24,988 bases of DNA from Bacilli bacterium. GTDB taxonomy: Bacteria; Bacillota_I; Bacilli_A; RF39; UBA660. The position numbers and the translations under genes were made by a program. Shown here piece by piece: positions 23,987 through 24,988 of this stretch. The stretch lies in assembly GCA_007116525.1 (NCBI GenBank), contig SKIH01000069.1:1-24988 (forward strand). The letters are read 5' to 3'. The notes beneath the pieces were generated by a model. The model was not told the DNA's origin. It did not search any database and worked only from the letters and a program-made list of their open reading frames with translations. How positions within the stretch are numbered: the first letter of the stretch is position 1; each line of letters opens with the position of its first letter.

Positions 23987-24318
23987 TTGTTTAATGATTC
24001 AATTATTTTTTCTATTTTATTTCCATAGTCAATTGACTCATCATATATAAAGTTTAATTCAGGTATATGCTTCATGTCATGTCTTTCAAACAATTTAGCT
24101 TTTATGAAGCCTTTTGCTTTATTTAAAGACTCAATAATTTCATCTTTTTCATCATCATTTAAAACTCTAACATAAACTTTTGCACTACTTAAATCTCCAG
24201 CAACTTTTACATCTGTAATAGTTGCTTCTTTTAATTTCTTATCTTTTACTTCACTTGCTAAAATCATACTGATTTCTCTCATGAAACTTTTATTTAAACG
24301 TTCAACTTTAAGACTCAT
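23983..24318 (-). CDS. rbfA: Ribosome-binding factor A
   Basis: 111 residues of KH-like fold. Typical blocks are RLNKSFMREISMILASEVKD, TITDVKVAGDLSSAKVYV and IPELNFIYDES near the C-terminus. RbfA helps mature the 5' end of 16S rRNA in 30S assembly and is needed for cold adaptation. It follows infB by seven bases, as in the nusA-infB-rbfA operon of most Firmicutes. The ribosome site AAAGG lies at the very end of infB. Its stop codon is built into the next promoter's -35 box. Confidence 0.95.
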   Translation of the reverse strand: MSLKVERLNKSFMREISMILASEVKDKKLKEATITDVKVAGDLSSAKVYVRVLNDDEKDEIIESLNKAKGFIKAKLFERHDMKHIPELNFIYDESIDYGNKIEKIIESLNN

Positions 24319-24325
24319 ATAACCA

Positions 24326-24988
24326 CTACCTTTCTACTTCAACGAGCTCATAAGATTCTATAATATCTCCTTGTTTTACATCATTGTAGTTCTCGATTGT
24401 AATTCCGCACTCGAGTCCTTTTTTAGCTTCTTTAACACTATCTTTTTCCCTTTGAATAGAAGAAATAGAACCATCGTATACAACAATATCGTCTCTAATC
24501 ACTCTTGCTTTAGAGTTGCTTTTAACTTTCCCGTCCAGAACATAACTACCTGCTATTGTTCCAACTTTAGAAAACTTAAATAGTTGTCGCACTTCTGCAG
24601 TTCCTAAAACTCTTTCTTCAAATACTGGTTCCAACATACCTTTCATAGCATGTTCCATATCTTCAACAATTTTATAAATTATATTATATAGCCTTATTTC
24701 AACTCCGTTGTGTTTAGCATAATCTTGTATTTTTTTATTAGGTCTTACGTTAAACCCAACAATAATAGCATTCGACGCTTTTGCTAAAACAATATCACTT
24801 TCGGTAATTCCACCTACACTACTTCTAACAACATTTATCCTAACCTCATCTAACTCTAGTTTTTCTAATGTTGCTTTTATAGCCTCAGCACTACCATGAA
24901 CATCCGCTTTAACTAAAACGTTAACTTCCTTAGCGCCTTCTTTAATTTTAGAAAATACATCTTCCAAACTAATAGACGTTGATTTTGG
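24326..24988 (-). CDS. infB: Translation initiation factor IF-2, C-terminal part (cut by window edge)
   Basis: The frame continues to the window edge, so the true start lies outside. About 220 residues are visible, comprising domains III and IV: VNVLVKADVHGSAEAI, VGGITESDIVLAKAS, IIVGFNVRPNKK, then the fMet-tRNA-binding C2 domain (GTAEVRQLFKFSKVGTIAGSYVLDGK, GLECGITIENYNDVKQGDIIESY). IF-2 is the GTPase that brings initiator tRNA to the ribosome; its G domain is outside the window. The C-terminal half is intact and ends seven bases before rbfA. Confidence 0.95.
   Translation of the reverse strand, partial: PKSTSISLEDVFSKIKEGAKEVNVLVKADVHGSAEAIKATLEKLELDEVRINVVRSSVGGITESDIVLAKASNAIIVGFNVRPNKKIQDYAKHNGVEIRLYNIIYKIVEDMEHAMKGMLEPVFEERVLGTAEVRQLFKFSKVGTIAGSYVLDGKVKSNSKARVIRDDIVVYDGSISSIQREKDSVKEAKKGLECGITIENYNDVKQGDIIESYELVEVER

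Noticed and set aside
1..24988. UGA read as tryptophan (mollicute code), suspected from the low GC content.
   Set aside because: Tryptophans are TGG (for example codon 2 of the DHH gene), RF2 is present, and several genes end at TGA next to a well-placed start.
1..24988. CRISPR array, insertion sequence, prophage, tRNA or rRNA genes.
   Set aside because: No spaced repeats, transposase or integrase frames, or cloverleaf sequences were seen; all long frames belong to ordinary chromosomal families.

Overview
The window looks like a chromosomal housekeeping segment of an uncultured, anaerobic, very AT-rich low-GC Gram-positive bacterium. The gene content is of Bacilli / Erysipelotrichia / RF39 type: EzrA, YutD, a YitT protein between prfB and ftsE, a T-box before tyrS, a Firmicutes-style S4 leader and a Spo0A-type DNA-binding domain. 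The code is standard: tryptophan is TGG, several genes stop at TGA, and a release factor 2 gene is present, so it is not a UGA=Trp mollicute. Anaerobic ribonucleotide reductase (NrdD/NrdG) and acetate kinase point to a strict or facultative fermenter. The genus assignment is inference.

Every gene except rpsD is on the minus strand, so the biological order runs from high to low coordinates. It begins with the 3' end of infB, then rbfA. A consensus promoter that overlaps the rbfA stop drives a tyrosine T-box leader and tyrS. Convergent rpsD (+) has its own promoter and a pseudoknotted S4-type leader, and it shares a bidirectional terminator with tyrS. Next is ezrA. Then comes a glycolytic cluster: a TGS-domain nucleoside kinase, gap, a type IV pilin-like/LamG fusion, pgk, tpiA and a Spo0A-C protein with a shortened receiver-like half.

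A second long operon follows (dusB, RDD membrane protein, lysS, phosphoglycerate-mutase-like phosphatase, ackA, DHH phosphoesterase). It starts at a TTGTAA-17-TATAAT promoter and ends at a hairpin that contains the last stop codon. Then come nrdD-nrdG, a two-gene unit (membrane-anchored DUF4015 glycosidase-like protein and YutD), and prfB-yitT-ftsE-ftsX. prfB carries the classical programmed +1 frameshift.

The genome is compact. Start and stop codons overlap repeatedly, leaders are short except for the two riboregulators, and most terminator hairpins contain or touch the final stop codon. No mobile elements, CRISPR arrays, tRNA or rRNA genes were seen, and no gene-free stretch exceeds 300 bases. 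I found no clear new multi-gene system. The items most worth a second look are the pilin-LamG gene and the Spo0A-C protein, both inside the glycolytic cluster.
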